64,000 nt of DNA, taken from positions 124,001 to 188,000 of the forward strand of contig JBJHBT010000001.1 in NCBI GenBank assembly GCA_050485645.1, in the 5' to 3' direction. Origin of the DNA: JBJHBP01 sp050485645 (GTDB lineage: Bacteria; Pseudomonadota; Gammaproteobacteria; Steroidobacterales; Rariloculaceae). Positions 45,779-54,258 of the stretch are shown piece after piece; position 1 is the stretch's first letter, and every line of letters begins with the position of its first letter. Both the position numbers and the translations under genes were made by a program. A model generated the notes under the pieces. The model did not search any database and had not been told where the DNA came from. It saw nothing but the letters and a program-made list of their open reading frames with translations.

Positions 45779-48700
45779 ATGCGGACCGGCTTGATATTGC
45801 CTGTTTTCCTGGGCTGCCTGCTGCTGACACCGGCCATCGCGACAGCCAACCACTGCCCGGACGACTGGGAAGCCACGCTGATTTCGGTGGAAGGTTCGGT
45901 GCAGATCCGCTCCGGTCGAACCGCCGGCTGGGCCGACGCCTATCTGGGGCAGCCGATCTGCCGTGGCCAGGTCATCCGGGTGCGGGAACACAGCCGCGCC
46001 GGCATTCGACTGCCGGACGACAGCATGATGCGCCTCGACCAGATGTCAACGCTGGCGCTGCCGGATCCACCCAACGGTCAGGGCACCCTGCTACATCTGC
46101 TGCGTGGCGTGCTGCACCTGTTCAGCCGGAATCCGCGCGAATTGCGTATCGATACGCCCTACGCCAACGCCGGACTTGAGGGCACCGAGTTCGTTCTCAG
46201 TGCCCGGGACGGCCGGAGCGACGTGACGGTGATCGAAGGCGAAGTCATCCTGAGCAACGACACGGGCAGCATCAGCGTACGCGACGGCCAGCGCGGCACC
46301 GCCAGCGCACAGAACCTGAACCTGGAAGTGAGTGACGTCAGCGACCCGCTTGAAGCCGTTTCGTGGGCACTGTTCTACGTCCCGGTCCTCGTCGGTGACG
46401 CCGGATTCGATTCCGTTGAAACAGGCTCAACCGCGGTGTCACCGGCCATGCTGGTCAGCCGTGCGGCACACGCGATATCCGTCGGCAGAAGCACCGAGGC
46501 ACAGGCAGACCTTGCTCAGCTGCTGTCAACCGTACCTGCGGCGGATCAGACCGAGGTCGCCCGAGCGCATGCTCTGCTGGCAGTGATTGCACTCACGCAG
46601 GGCGACCGCCCGACAGCGCGAATTCAGGCCAACCTGGCGGTAAGCACGGCCCCCGATGCAGCGGCCGGCTGGCTTGCGCTGTCGCATGTCGAGCAGGCCG
46701 AGTTCAATCTCAGCGCGGCGCTTCACAGCGCTCAGCGTGCCGCCGCTCTGGCCCCGATCGACGCCATCGCCTGGGCACGTGTCGGCGAACTGCAACTGGC
46801 GAACGGAGATGTGTCCAACGGCATCAGGACGGCGCAGCGCGCTGCCACCCTGGATCCTCAGCTCGGACACGCCCATACGGTTCTGGGCTTCGGCGAGCTG
46901 ATGCGCATGCGCCAGCGGCAGTCGGCCACCGCTTTTCGTGAGGCGATCGCGCAGGATCCGTCGGCACCGCTGCCGCGTCTGGGTCTTGGTCTTGCGCTGC
47001 TGCGGCAGCGTCAGGTCAGCGATGCACGCGCGCAGATAGAACTGGCCGTGCTTCTTGATCCACGGAATGCGCTGCTGCGCAGCTATGTTGCGCGTGCCTA
47101 TCACGATGAAGACCGTGGTATCTTTTCCGATGCCCAGATCGACCTGGCCAAGCAGCTCGACCCATTCGACCCGACGCCGTGGCTGTACGACGCGCTGCGC
47201 AAGCAGTCCGCCAATCAGCCTGTCGAGGCGCTGCTGGATCTGGAGCGCGCCTTTGAGCTGAACGACAACCGCCCGGTGCTGCGGTCCCGTTTGCTGCTGG
47301 ACGAGGATCTGGGCACCCGCAGCGGTGCCTTCGGCCGCATTCACAGGGAACTCGGATTCGAGCAGCTCGCGCTGCTCAAGGGCTGGGAATCCGTGAACCG
47401 GGATCCGATCGAGTACTCCGGTCACCGCCTGCTGGCGGATGTGTATTCGGCGCTGCCACTGCACCAGATTGCCCGCATGGACGAGCTGTATCAGTCGCAA
47501 CTGCTGCAACCGGCCAATGTCACGCCGATTCCACCCCTGCTGGCGGAAGCCAACCTGTTCATACTGGACAGCGCCGGTCCCGCGGAACTGGCATTTGCCG
47601 GCCTCACGCCCCTGGCCAGCGCGGGCGGATTCAGCGCGCAGGGTTCGGTGGTCACGGCCGGCCACGGTACACGCGGCACCACCGCCATGCTGGCGGGACA
47701 TTTCGATCAACTGTCGTTCAGCGCCGGCTACTCGGACTTCGTCACCGAAGGCTTTCGCCCCAACAACGATCTCGACCAGCAGGTAGCCAATGTCTTCCTG
47801 CAGACCAGGCCCGGCACGCGAACCAGCGTCATGACCGAGCTGCGAACGTCCCGCATCGAAAAAGGCGATATTCGCCTGCTGCACGACTTCGACGCCTTCG
47901 ACGCACACCTGCGGCAATATGATCGAGAGGATTCGGTTCGTGCAGGAGTGCGCTACGCACTGAGTTCTTCCAGCGACCTGATCGGATCGTTCATCTACCA
48001 GTCCGCTGACGGTTATCTCAACTTACCTGCGGTCAATATCATTCACCAGCGCACATCGTCCTCAGCAGACATTCAGTACGTGCTGCGTCATCCGCACTGG
48101 TCGCTGCTTGGTGGCATCCGCTACCAAACCCGCAACGGGGCCAGAACGCTCTCGTTCCCGACTCAGCCAGCGCTGCCGCCCCTGGTTACCCCGCTCACCA
48201 CGCCCGAAGGCAATGCGTACGGCTATCTCCACCTCCACCCGTCCGATCGCTGGCAGGCCACCTTCGGCATCAGCGCCGATCAGGCACGTACCGCGGAGGC
48301 GACCCGAAGAACCGTCAACCCCAAGCTGGGCATTACCTGGCAGTTGAATTCGCGAACCACGGTGCGCGCCGCCGTCTTTCGCAACCTGCAGGGACTGGTT
48401 CCATCCAAGCAGCACATCACCCCGAAGCTCGAGCCGACTCAGGTCGCGGGATTCAGCCAGCGCTACTTTGCTGTATCTGGAGAACAGAATTCGCGATACG
48501 CGGCGGCCATCGATTTTCGCGGCAGCGAGTTCTGGTATGCCGGGGCCGAGCTGTCGCAGCGAAAGCTGTCGTATGTCACCTCGAGGCCATCATCCGGCGG
48601 GCAAACGATCACGGCAGTACACAACAGGCAGGAAGATATCGCACGCGCCTACGTCTACTGGGCACCAACGCACTCACTGGCACTGAACGCCTACTACCAG

Positions 48701-49075
48701 CACGAACGACTGGATGGCCGCGGGACCACCACGGTGGACGGGTATGGGCGGATAAGCACCCATCGTCTGCCGGCCAGCATCCAGTGGTTTCATCGCTCGG
48801 GTCTGCGATTGGGGTTTCAGGCTGCGCGAGTTCATCAGCACGGGCTGTTCGCAACCAGGGCAGCCGCTCCTTCCGCTCCACTGACAGACGGATCAGACCG
48901 CTTCTGGGTATTCGACGCATCAGCGGGATACCGGTTGCCGAACCGCCGTGGCCTCCTGACCCTGCACGCTCACAATCTTCTCGACACACGCTTCCGCTTT
49001 CAGGATCTGGACCCTGACAATCCCCAGATCATACCCATGCGGATGGTCGCGCTGCGGTTCACGGTCGCTCACTGA
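45779..49075 (+). CDS. FecR-TPR-beta-barrel outer-membrane protein
   Basis: About 1098 residues. A signal peptide (LILPVFLGCLLLTPAIATA) comes first. A FecR domain follows (about 35-170) with EGSVQIRSGR, GQVIRVREHSRAGIRLPD and ANAGLEGTEF. A run of TPR-like helices (about 235-520) includes AAGWLALSHVEQAEFNLSAA. The C-terminal third (about 600-1098) is beta-strand-rich with alternating aromatic residues and ends with NLLDTRFRFQDLD and VALRFTVAH, like the TonB-receptor barrel. Frame is open to 45701, but ATG 45779 gives the signal peptide. Divergent from the CHASE2 cyclase; role inferred as an envelope sensor or receptor. Confidence 0.82.
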   Translation: MRTGLILPVFLGCLLLTPAIATANHCPDDWEATLISVEGSVQIRSGRTAGWADAYLGQPICRGQVIRVREHSRAGIRLPDDSMMRLDQMSTLALPDPPNGQGTLLHLLRGVLHLFSRNPRELRIDTPYANAGLEGTEFVLSARDGRSDVTVIEGEVILSNDTGSISVRDGQRGTASAQNLNLEVSDVSDPLEAVSWALFYVPVLVGDAGFDSVETGSTAVSPAMLVSRAAHAISVGRSTEAQADLAQLLSTVPAADQTEVARAHALLAVIALTQGDRPTARIQANLAVSTAPDAAAGWLALSHVEQAEFNLSAALHSAQRAAALAPIDAIAWARVGELQLANGDVSNGIRTAQRAATLDPQLGHAHTVLGFGELMRMRQRQSATAFREAIAQDPSAPLPRLGLGLALLRQRQVSDARAQIELAVLLDPRNALLRSYVARAYHDEDRGIFSDAQIDLAKQLDPFDPTPWLYDALRKQSANQPVEALLDLERAFELNDNRPVLRSRLLLDEDLGTRSGAFGRIHRELGFEQLALLKGWESVNRDPIEYSGHRLLADVYSALPLHQIARMDELYQSQLLQPANVTPIPPLLAEANLFILDSAGPAELAFAGLTPLASAGGFSAQGSVVTAGHGTRGTTAMLAGHFDQLSFSAGYSDFVTEGFRPNNDLDQQVANVFLQTRPGTRTSVMTELRTSRIEKGDIRLLHDFDAFDAHLRQYDREDSVRAGVRYALSSSSDLIGSFIYQSADGYLNLPAVNIIHQRTSSSADIQYVLRHPHWSLLGGIRYQTRNGARTLSFPTQPALPPLVTPLTTPEGNAYGYLHLHPSDRWQATFGISADQARTAEATRRTVNPKLGITWQLNSRTTVRAAVFRNLQGLVPSKQHITPKLEPTQVAGFSQRYFAVSGEQNSRYAAAIDFRGSEFWYAGAELSQRKLSYVTSRPSSGGQTITAVHNRQEDIARAYVYWAPTHSLALNAYYQHERLDGRGTTTVDGYGRISTHRLPASIQWFHRSGLRLGFQAARVHQHGLFATRAAAPSAPLTDGSDRFWVFDASAGYRLPNRRGLLTLHAHNLLDTRFRFQDLDPDNPQIIPMRMVALRFTVAH

Positions 49076-49157
49076 CCGCCGACGCAATCAACGCCGGGAT
49101 CGCGAATCGCGGCTGTCACGCAGCCTGATTTCATGGCTGAATCTCGCGAAACCTAGC

Positions 49158-49168
49158 TGTACAGTACA
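49158..49168. promoter_or_regulatory. Palindrome TGTACAGTACA
   Basis: An 11-bp perfect palindrome 83 nt past the FecR-barrel gene and just before a degraded MarR-like frame. It resembles a small repressor operator; no gene starts close enough to be sure. Confidence 0.35.
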
Positions 49169-49215
49169 AATTCCCGACGGATAGAATCGTCAGCACTCTG
49201 GGACGAGACGAGTCG

Positions 49216-49548
49216 ATGAGCCGCAGGCAGTCGCGCCAATCGCATTCTCGCCGATCCGATGCATCCCGAACCGGTTCAACAGGGGCCGGCGGCGATCGCA
49301 GCGATTGTGTGGCGATGCAGCTGCACGACGGTCTTGCCAGACGACAGGACGACAGGAGTGACGGCCGCGGTGTCCTCGTAACCGCCACCGCTCACGGGCG
49401 GCGTGTTTCCCGGCGAGCCAGCGAGTACCGGGCAAGACTGTTCAGCCAAACCGTTGAAGGTCTTGGTGGCGACCACCTGGCGGCAATAAATACGCTGACC
49501 GTGATTCTGGACCGGCTTGGCAGGCTGTTGGATCATCGCGCCAGCTGA
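49216..49548 (+). pseudogene. Possible MarR-family remnant (C-terminal wing and helix only)
   Basis: The last 60 residues (RRQDDRSDGRGVLVTATAHG then RRASEYRARLFSQTVEGLGG and LAAINTLTVILDRLGRLL) look like the wing and dimer helix of a MarR regulator. The first half is Ser/Arg-rich and lacks the helix-turn-helix, and its DNA does not give one in other frames. The recognition helix is eroded (MQLHDGLARR where LxRLExxGLVxR is usual). So it is probably a truncated remnant. The rest of 49076-49596 shows nothing else I can name. Confidence 0.35.
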
Positions 49549-49596
49549 GCCGTCTCCCACGTGTCGCGGCTGTCAGCTGAAAGCCTGTTTGCCTGG

Positions 49597-50790
49597 CTAC
49601 ATGGCAATCCGGCGCGTGAGGATCGAACGCTCCGACCACTGTTCGATGACAACGGGCACTTCACTGGCCGGTACCGGTGGACTGATAAAATAACCCTGCG
49701 CCGCATCGCAGCCAACAGCGCCGAGAAACTCCAGTGCTTCCTGCGTCTCAACGCCTTCGGCGCAGGCGTTGATCCCCAGCTTGTGCGCCAGTCCGATCAG
49801 GGCTTCAACCATCACGGTCGCCTCACGTTCTTCGGGTATGCGCTGCACGACCGAGCGATCGATCTTCATTTCGTTGAACGGCATGCGGAACAGCTGTGTC
49901 AATGACGAATAACCCATACCGAAATCGTCGATTGCAAGGTTGATATCCTTGACCCGCAGTCGGGTCAGGATATCGGTGGTGTCGGCATGATCGCCGAGCA
50001 TGGCTGTTTCATTGATCTCCAGCGTCATCCACTGTGGTTCAACATGGTATTCGCGCAGCATCGCTTCCAGTCGGTCCGGAAACGCGATGTCCGATATCAG
50101 CCTGGCAGGCAGGTTGACCCGAAGACCGAGATCAAGACGTCGCGTACGCCAGCCACGCAGCTGCTCAATGCCACGCACCAGCACGTAGTCCGTCAGCGCA
50201 CTGGCCAGCGATGCGGTATCGCCCAGCTGCAGGAACGCGTCAGGTGTCAGCATCCCCCGCCGGGGATGGTTCCAGCGCACCAATGCCTCCATTGCCGAGA
50301 TATCCCAGGTGCCATCGGCGAAACGCTGCAGGGTCGGCTGATAGTAGACGACGAGTTCGTCGCTCTGCATCGCGTTTCTGAATTCGTCGACACTCAACGG
50401 CTGAATCTGAGCGTTTGCCAAGGACAGCTTCTGCAGCAGCTCCTCTGGAGAAAACGGCTTCTGCATCCAGCCAAGAACGTTCAGATCGCGGCTTCGCGCG
50501 TACTGTTCGGCAGCGGAAATCGTACGTTGATCCATGCCCGTCACGAGCATGATTCCGGAGCGCACGCCACGGGCTGCCAGCTCCCTGAGGATCTGCACGC
50601 CATCCGCCTCCGGCATCTGAAGGTCCAGAACGATGACGTCGGGTTCACGCTCTTCGAGCGCTTCCCTGAACGCGCCTGGATCTGTGGTCACAACCGCCTC
50701 AAAGCCGGCCTTGCGTCCCAGGTCGCCAACCAGCTCGGCGATCGCACGCTCGTCATCAAGGATCAGAATTACAGCATTTCCGTCACGCAT
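49597..50790 (-). CDS. Response regulator with EAL phosphodiesterase domain
   Basis: 397 residues. REC domain (1-125): ILILDDERAIAELVGDLG with the phospho-acceptor Asp in DVIVLDLQMPEADG and the Lys in WMQKPFSPEE. EAL domain (about 145-395): MEALVRWNHP, LEINETAML, AIDDFGMGYSSL, KIDRSVV, AEGVETQEAL and QGYFISPP. The catalytic set looks complete; the loop-6 Thr of DDFGTG is Met. It should hydrolyse c-di-GMP to pGpG. ATG 50790 has GGGAG five bases upstream and overlaps the kinase stop by 8 nt. Confidence 0.9.
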   Translation of the reverse strand: MRDGNAVILILDDERAIAELVGDLGRKAGFEAVVTTDPGAFREALEEREPDVIVLDLQMPEADGVQILRELAARGVRSGIMLVTGMDQRTISAAEQYARSRDLNVLGWMQKPFSPEELLQKLSLANAQIQPLSVDEFRNAMQSDELVVYYQPTLQRFADGTWDISAMEALVRWNHPRRGMLTPDAFLQLGDTASLASALTDYVLVRGIEQLRGWRTRRLDLGLRVNLPARLISDIAFPDRLEAMLREYHVEPQWMTLEINETAMLGDHADTTDILTRLRVKDINLAIDDFGMGYSSLTQLFRMPFNEMKIDRSVVQRIPEEREATVMVEALIGLAHKLGINACAEGVETQEALEFLGAVGCDAAQGYFISPPVPASEVPVVIEQWSERSILTRRIAM

Positions 50791-52396
50791 GACTTCTCCC
50801 ATCCAGCGTGCGGCGAACCGTACTGGCGAATTCCGCCAGCGAGAACGGCTTCGCCAGTGTAACCCAGGCAACTGCGGCCTCCTGCTTGAGATCACCGCCG
50901 GAATCCCGGTGCGTGCGTCCGCTCGGCAGCTCATCCGCATTGCCCTCACCGGCGCCGCTGACGGTTACCATGACCGCCAGCCTGGCGTTGATCGCACGCG
51001 CGCGTCTGACCAGAACGTCGACGCCAGAGCCTGTGCCCGCATCACCATCCATGATCGCAAGATCAACATTGCCCGCATTCACTTCGTTGAAGAATTCCCT
51101 TTCGGTACTGCTGAGGCGGATGTCGTAACCAAGCACCTGCAGGGTTTCCTTGATGGTGGAACGCAACGCCTCGTCCTGTGCCAGAACAAGTACCCGTTCG
51201 TTGCCGGTTGGCAGCGTGGACAGAGGCATCGTCTTGACACTGGTATCGCCGGCAAGATCGGCATGCCGTGGCAGAAGCACGGAGACCACCGTCCCTTTGC
51301 CGGGTCTGCTGCGTATGAAGGCAGTGCCTTTGTACTGCTCGGCGAACCACCGCACCATGCTCAATCCAAGACCACTGCCACCGCACGACTCCTTGGTGGT
51401 GAAGAACGGTTCAAATACCCGTTCGCGCAACTCGTCCGGAATTCCACAGCCATCGTCCGTAACGGACAACATCGCATAGTCGCCAGGCCTCACGTCCGCG
51501 ACCTTGGCCTCTCTTTCGCTGATCGACCGGTTGACCACACTGATGGTGATCGCGCCCGAGTTGTTGATGGCATCGCGTGCGTTGATGGCGAGATTGACAA
51601 CCACACTCTCAAACTGTGCCGCACTTGTCACCACGGGACCGGCGTTGGCATCGAGTCGACACGAAAGGACCACTCGCTTGCCCATGATCTGCCGCAACAG
51701 CGGCTCCAGTCCGTCTATGACTCTGGCAGGGTTGATCGGCTCCGCTACGACAGGTTCCTTGCGAGAGAACGACAGCAGTTGCCGCAGGAGATCGGCGCCG
51801 CGCCGTGCCGCATCACGTGCCGGCTTGATCTTTTCGAACAGTGCGGGGTTGTCCCGAAGTTCCTCACCGACCAGATACAGGTTCCCGACGAGCACGGTCA
51901 GCAGGTTGTTGACGTCATGCGCGATGCCACTGGTGAGGCTGCCCAGTGCCTCCATACGCGCAGTAGCCTGGATTGCACGCTGCAGCTGCTCTGTATGCGT
52001 ATGATCGGCAAACGTACCCAGCAGCAAGTCCGGCTTGCCGGGGGCATCGCCGACACGAACCAGATCGCCGGTCAGCGATATCACGCCACCGGCAACTCCC
52101 CTGAGTTTCAGCGCAACGTTCCTGCGTTGACCATCGGCGAAGGCCTTGTGCCAGATGCTCCAGTCCGTAACCTCGGGCAACAGGTCACCCGTCATGGTGC
52201 GTCCGGACAATTCCTCTGGCATGGCTGCCTGCAGCAATTCGGCCATACGCCGATTGGCGGAGACCACTTCACCATGGCGTGACACGAGCAGCATGGCGAT
52301 GAAGCTGCTGTCAAAGACACAGATGTTCCCGTGCCGCAGACCACCATGCGGACTCTCTCGACTGACGGTCAGATCTGAAGTCGCCGATGCGCTCAT
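50783..52396 (-). CDS. Cytosolic hybrid histidine kinase (PAS-HisKA-HATPase-REC)
   Basis: 537 residues. PAS-like sensor (about 15-140), dimerisation helix with LTSGIAHDVNNLLTVLVGN (phospho-His near residue 160), HATPase motifs NLAINARDAI, VTDDGCGIPDE and GGSGLGLSMV, and a C-terminal receiver (about 405-535) with the acceptor in LAIMDGDAGTG. No membrane segment. ATG at 52396 (TTG 52405 is the alternative). Its product should pass phosphate to the overlapping REC-EAL protein. Confidence 0.9.
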   Translation of the reverse strand: MSASATSDLTVSRESPHGGLRHGNICVFDSSFIAMLLVSRHGEVVSANRRMAELLQAAMPEELSGRTMTGDLLPEVTDWSIWHKAFADGQRRNVALKLRGVAGGVISLTGDLVRVGDAPGKPDLLLGTFADHTHTEQLQRAIQATARMEALGSLTSGIAHDVNNLLTVLVGNLYLVGEELRDNPALFEKIKPARDAARRGADLLRQLLSFSRKEPVVAEPINPARVIDGLEPLLRQIMGKRVVLSCRLDANAGPVVTSAAQFESVVVNLAINARDAINNSGAITISVVNRSISEREAKVADVRPGDYAMLSVTDDGCGIPDELRERVFEPFFTTKESCGGSGLGLSMVRWFAEQYKGTAFIRSRPGKGTVVSVLLPRHADLAGDTSVKTMPLSTLPTGNERVLVLAQDEALRSTIKETLQVLGYDIRLSSTEREFFNEVNAGNVDLAIMDGDAGTGSGVDVLVRRARAINARLAVMVTVSGAGEGNADELPSGRTHRDSGGDLKQEAAVAWVTLAKPFSLAEFASTVRRTLDGRSHA

Positions 52397-52405
52397 AGTG
52401 CCCAA

Positions 52406-52738
52406 TGAATCGCTGCCAACTGGAACCCGTTCCGGCCGGACCGGAAGCGCCTATCCGTCGACACCACGCCCGACTGCGAACGGATCCGCGTTACGTTAGA
52501 TCACCGCACCAGATCGAACATTGAAACAAGTCACACTAGGCACTCCCACAGATCATTCCAATACACGAAATCGCGGATAAAAATGCCATTTTTCATGCGC
52601 TTACAACAAACAAAACCACCCTGCGAACTGAACACGAAACAGATCACTTTCAACCGTTATCGAGAATTCGTTCACAAGTTTCCGCAATCAGACGCGCTAC
52701 ACTCCTGCGCTTGTGTCGCTGACCAGATCGGCCCCGCG
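52406..52738. other. AT-richer gap before the GAF-GGDEF gene
   Basis: 333 nt holding the divergent promoters of the hybrid kinase and the diguanylate cyclase. It is clearly AT-richer than its surroundings, especially 52555-52700. An open frame runs rightward from 52583 but has no ribosome-binding site and unlike codon use. No firm promoter pair was found. Confidence 0.4.
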
Positions 52739-53797
52739 GTGAATCCCGACTACGCATCAACTTCGCTGTCGAGAACCATAGCAAGCACCGCTACGCTGAA
52801 GCTTGCCGGTATTCATGCGCTGGATCTCTTCTACACCCCCCTGGAAGAACGCTTCGAGCGTCTGACCAGACTGGCGCGACGTGCCATCGGAACGCCGGTT
52901 GCAGCCATTACCGTACTCAATCATGAGAAGCAGTGGTTCAAGTCGGTCAACGGCTGGGTGGTGACCGAACTGCCTCTGGATCGCAGCCTGTGTGTCTGGA
53001 CCATCCAGGGCGATGGGCCGCTGATCATCGAGGACACACGGCGCGATGAACGGACCGTCCGGCACGCGCTCGTCGCATCAGCCCCCCGCTTCAGGTTCTA
53101 TGCCGGTGTTCCGTTGACCGACGAGCATGGCAACCCCGCCGGCACCTTCTGCGTGTTTGATGTGAAGCCACGCCGTATGAATCCTGATGAGCATCAGACG
53201 CTGAAGGACCTGGCCGGTCTGGCACAGAAGGAATTTCTCGCGGACCGTCTGGCCGCGGCGCACGCCGCTCTGGCGTCCAAGCTCGGAGCAGCCCGCCGTG
53301 AGGCGATGATCGACCCGCTGACGCGTCTGTGGAACCGCCGCGGCGCTACGACGCTGCTCGACGCCGCGCTGGAAGCCGGTGAAGCCAATGGTGAACCGGT
53401 CGCTATCGCGATGATGGACCTGGACAACTTCAAGTACGTGAACGACAGGTATGGCCACCAGACCGGCGATGAGGTTCTTCGCAGAATCGGCTCGCGTCTG
53501 GTATCCGCCGTGCGCGGTGAGGATCCGGTTTGCAGACTCGGGGGCGATGAATTCATGGTCATCATGCCCGGCGCGGATGCTTTAACCTGTCAGCTCGTAG
53601 TGGACCGTCTGATGGCCAGCCTCAGCACAGCCCCGCTGCCAACACGTCGTGGAGCGCTGCCCATTCACATGAGCGCCGGTTTCAGCGTACGCGACCCGGG
53701 TGAGCACGTCTCGGCTGAGCAGCTGCTGGACCGTACCGATCGGGCGCTGATGCGATCAAAATCCGATGGCCGCAATCGCGTACGTGCTGCCAGCTGA
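52739..53797 (+). CDS. GAF-GGDEF diguanylate cyclase
   Basis: About 352 residues. A GAF domain (about 30-185: RFERLTRLARRAIGTPVAAI) is followed by a GGDEF domain (about 190-345) with DPLTRLWNRRGATTLLD, AMMDLDNFKYVNDRYGH and RLGGDEFMV. The inhibitory I-site RxxD (RGED, five residues before GGDEF) is present, so product inhibition is expected. The frame is open to 52583, but that AT-rich part looks non-coding; GTG 52739 is the preferred start. Divergent from the kinase and REC-EAL pair. Confidence 0.88.
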   Translation: MNPDYASTSLSRTIASTATLKLAGIHALDLFYTPLEERFERLTRLARRAIGTPVAAITVLNHEKQWFKSVNGWVVTELPLDRSLCVWTIQGDGPLIIEDTRRDERTVRHALVASAPRFRFYAGVPLTDEHGNPAGTFCVFDVKPRRMNPDEHQTLKDLAGLAQKEFLADRLAAAHAALASKLGAARREAMIDPLTRLWNRRGATTLLDAALEAGEANGEPVAIAMMDLDNFKYVNDRYGHQTGDEVLRRIGSRLVSAVRGEDPVCRLGGDEFMVIMPGADALTCQLVVDRLMASLSTAPLPTRRGALPIHMSAGFSVRDPGEHVSAEQLLDRTDRALMRSKSDGRNRVRAAS

Positions 53798-53805
53798 ATC
53801 GCGGA

Positions 53806-54237
53806 TCACTCAAACTCCCTGCCATCCTCCAGGCGTATGCGACGCAGGAAAAAGGCGTCCGGGTCATCCAGTCGCGGTGAACCCACCGCTGTGAGGCGCG
53901 TCCCGGGCTGAACCATCTCGGGGCGCAGGCCACGACGAACCAGCATGTTCGCGGGCGCACCTTCAACGAAGCTGATCGTCACGACCTCGCCGTTCTCAAG
54001 CTGATGAGTCAGCGTCATTTCGATGTGCGGATTCCTGAAGCGGATGCTGGCCACAACACCTTCGAAGGGAATTTCCGTATCGAAGTCGTAAACCGCAAAC
54101 GAATGATGCGCATAAGATGCCGATGACAGTGCAGCAACTGCCATTGCCATTGCCATTGCCATTGCCATTGCCATTGCCATTGCCATTGCCAGAACCAGCA
54201 AACCGCGACAGCGTGTCCGGCCACTACCACCTGTCAT
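53806..54237 (-). CDS. Secreted DUF6152-type protein with a microsatellite signal peptide
   Basis: 143 residues from ATG 54237. The signal core is eight Ala-Met pairs (LAMAMAMAMA and onward) encoded by a hexanucleotide repeat; the cut follows at SASYA. The mature part begins HHSFAVYDFD and contains RNPHIEMTLTH and FVEGAPANML, as in DUF6152 proteins; a copper or metal role is unproven. It is read leftward, tail to tail with the GGDEF gene, 9 nt apart. Confidence 0.8.
   Translation of the reverse strand: MTGGSGRTRCRGLLVLAMAMAMAMAMAMAMAMAVAALSSASYAHHSFAVYDFDTEIPFEGVVASIRFRNPHIEMTLTHQLENGEVVTISFVEGAPANMLVRRGLRPEMVQPGTRLTAVGSPRLDDPDAFFLRRIRLEDGREFE
54138..54190. repeat. Hexanucleotide microsatellite, (CCATTG)8
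   Basis: CCATTG is repeated eight times (54141-54188) plus two bases, with a partial copy at the left edge. On the minus strand it reads CAATGG and encodes Met-Ala pairs inside the signal peptide of the DUF6152 gene. The 6-bp unit changes the length of the hydrophobic core by two residues per slip and never the frame. Confidence 0.95.
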
Positions 54238-54258
54238 CACAACCCCCCTTTCCCGCCT

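Noticed and set aside
49276..49560. Minus-strand 94-codon frame in the gap before the REC-EAL gene
   Set aside because: No ribosome-binding site and no known fold; the plus-strand MarR-like tail is a better explanation.
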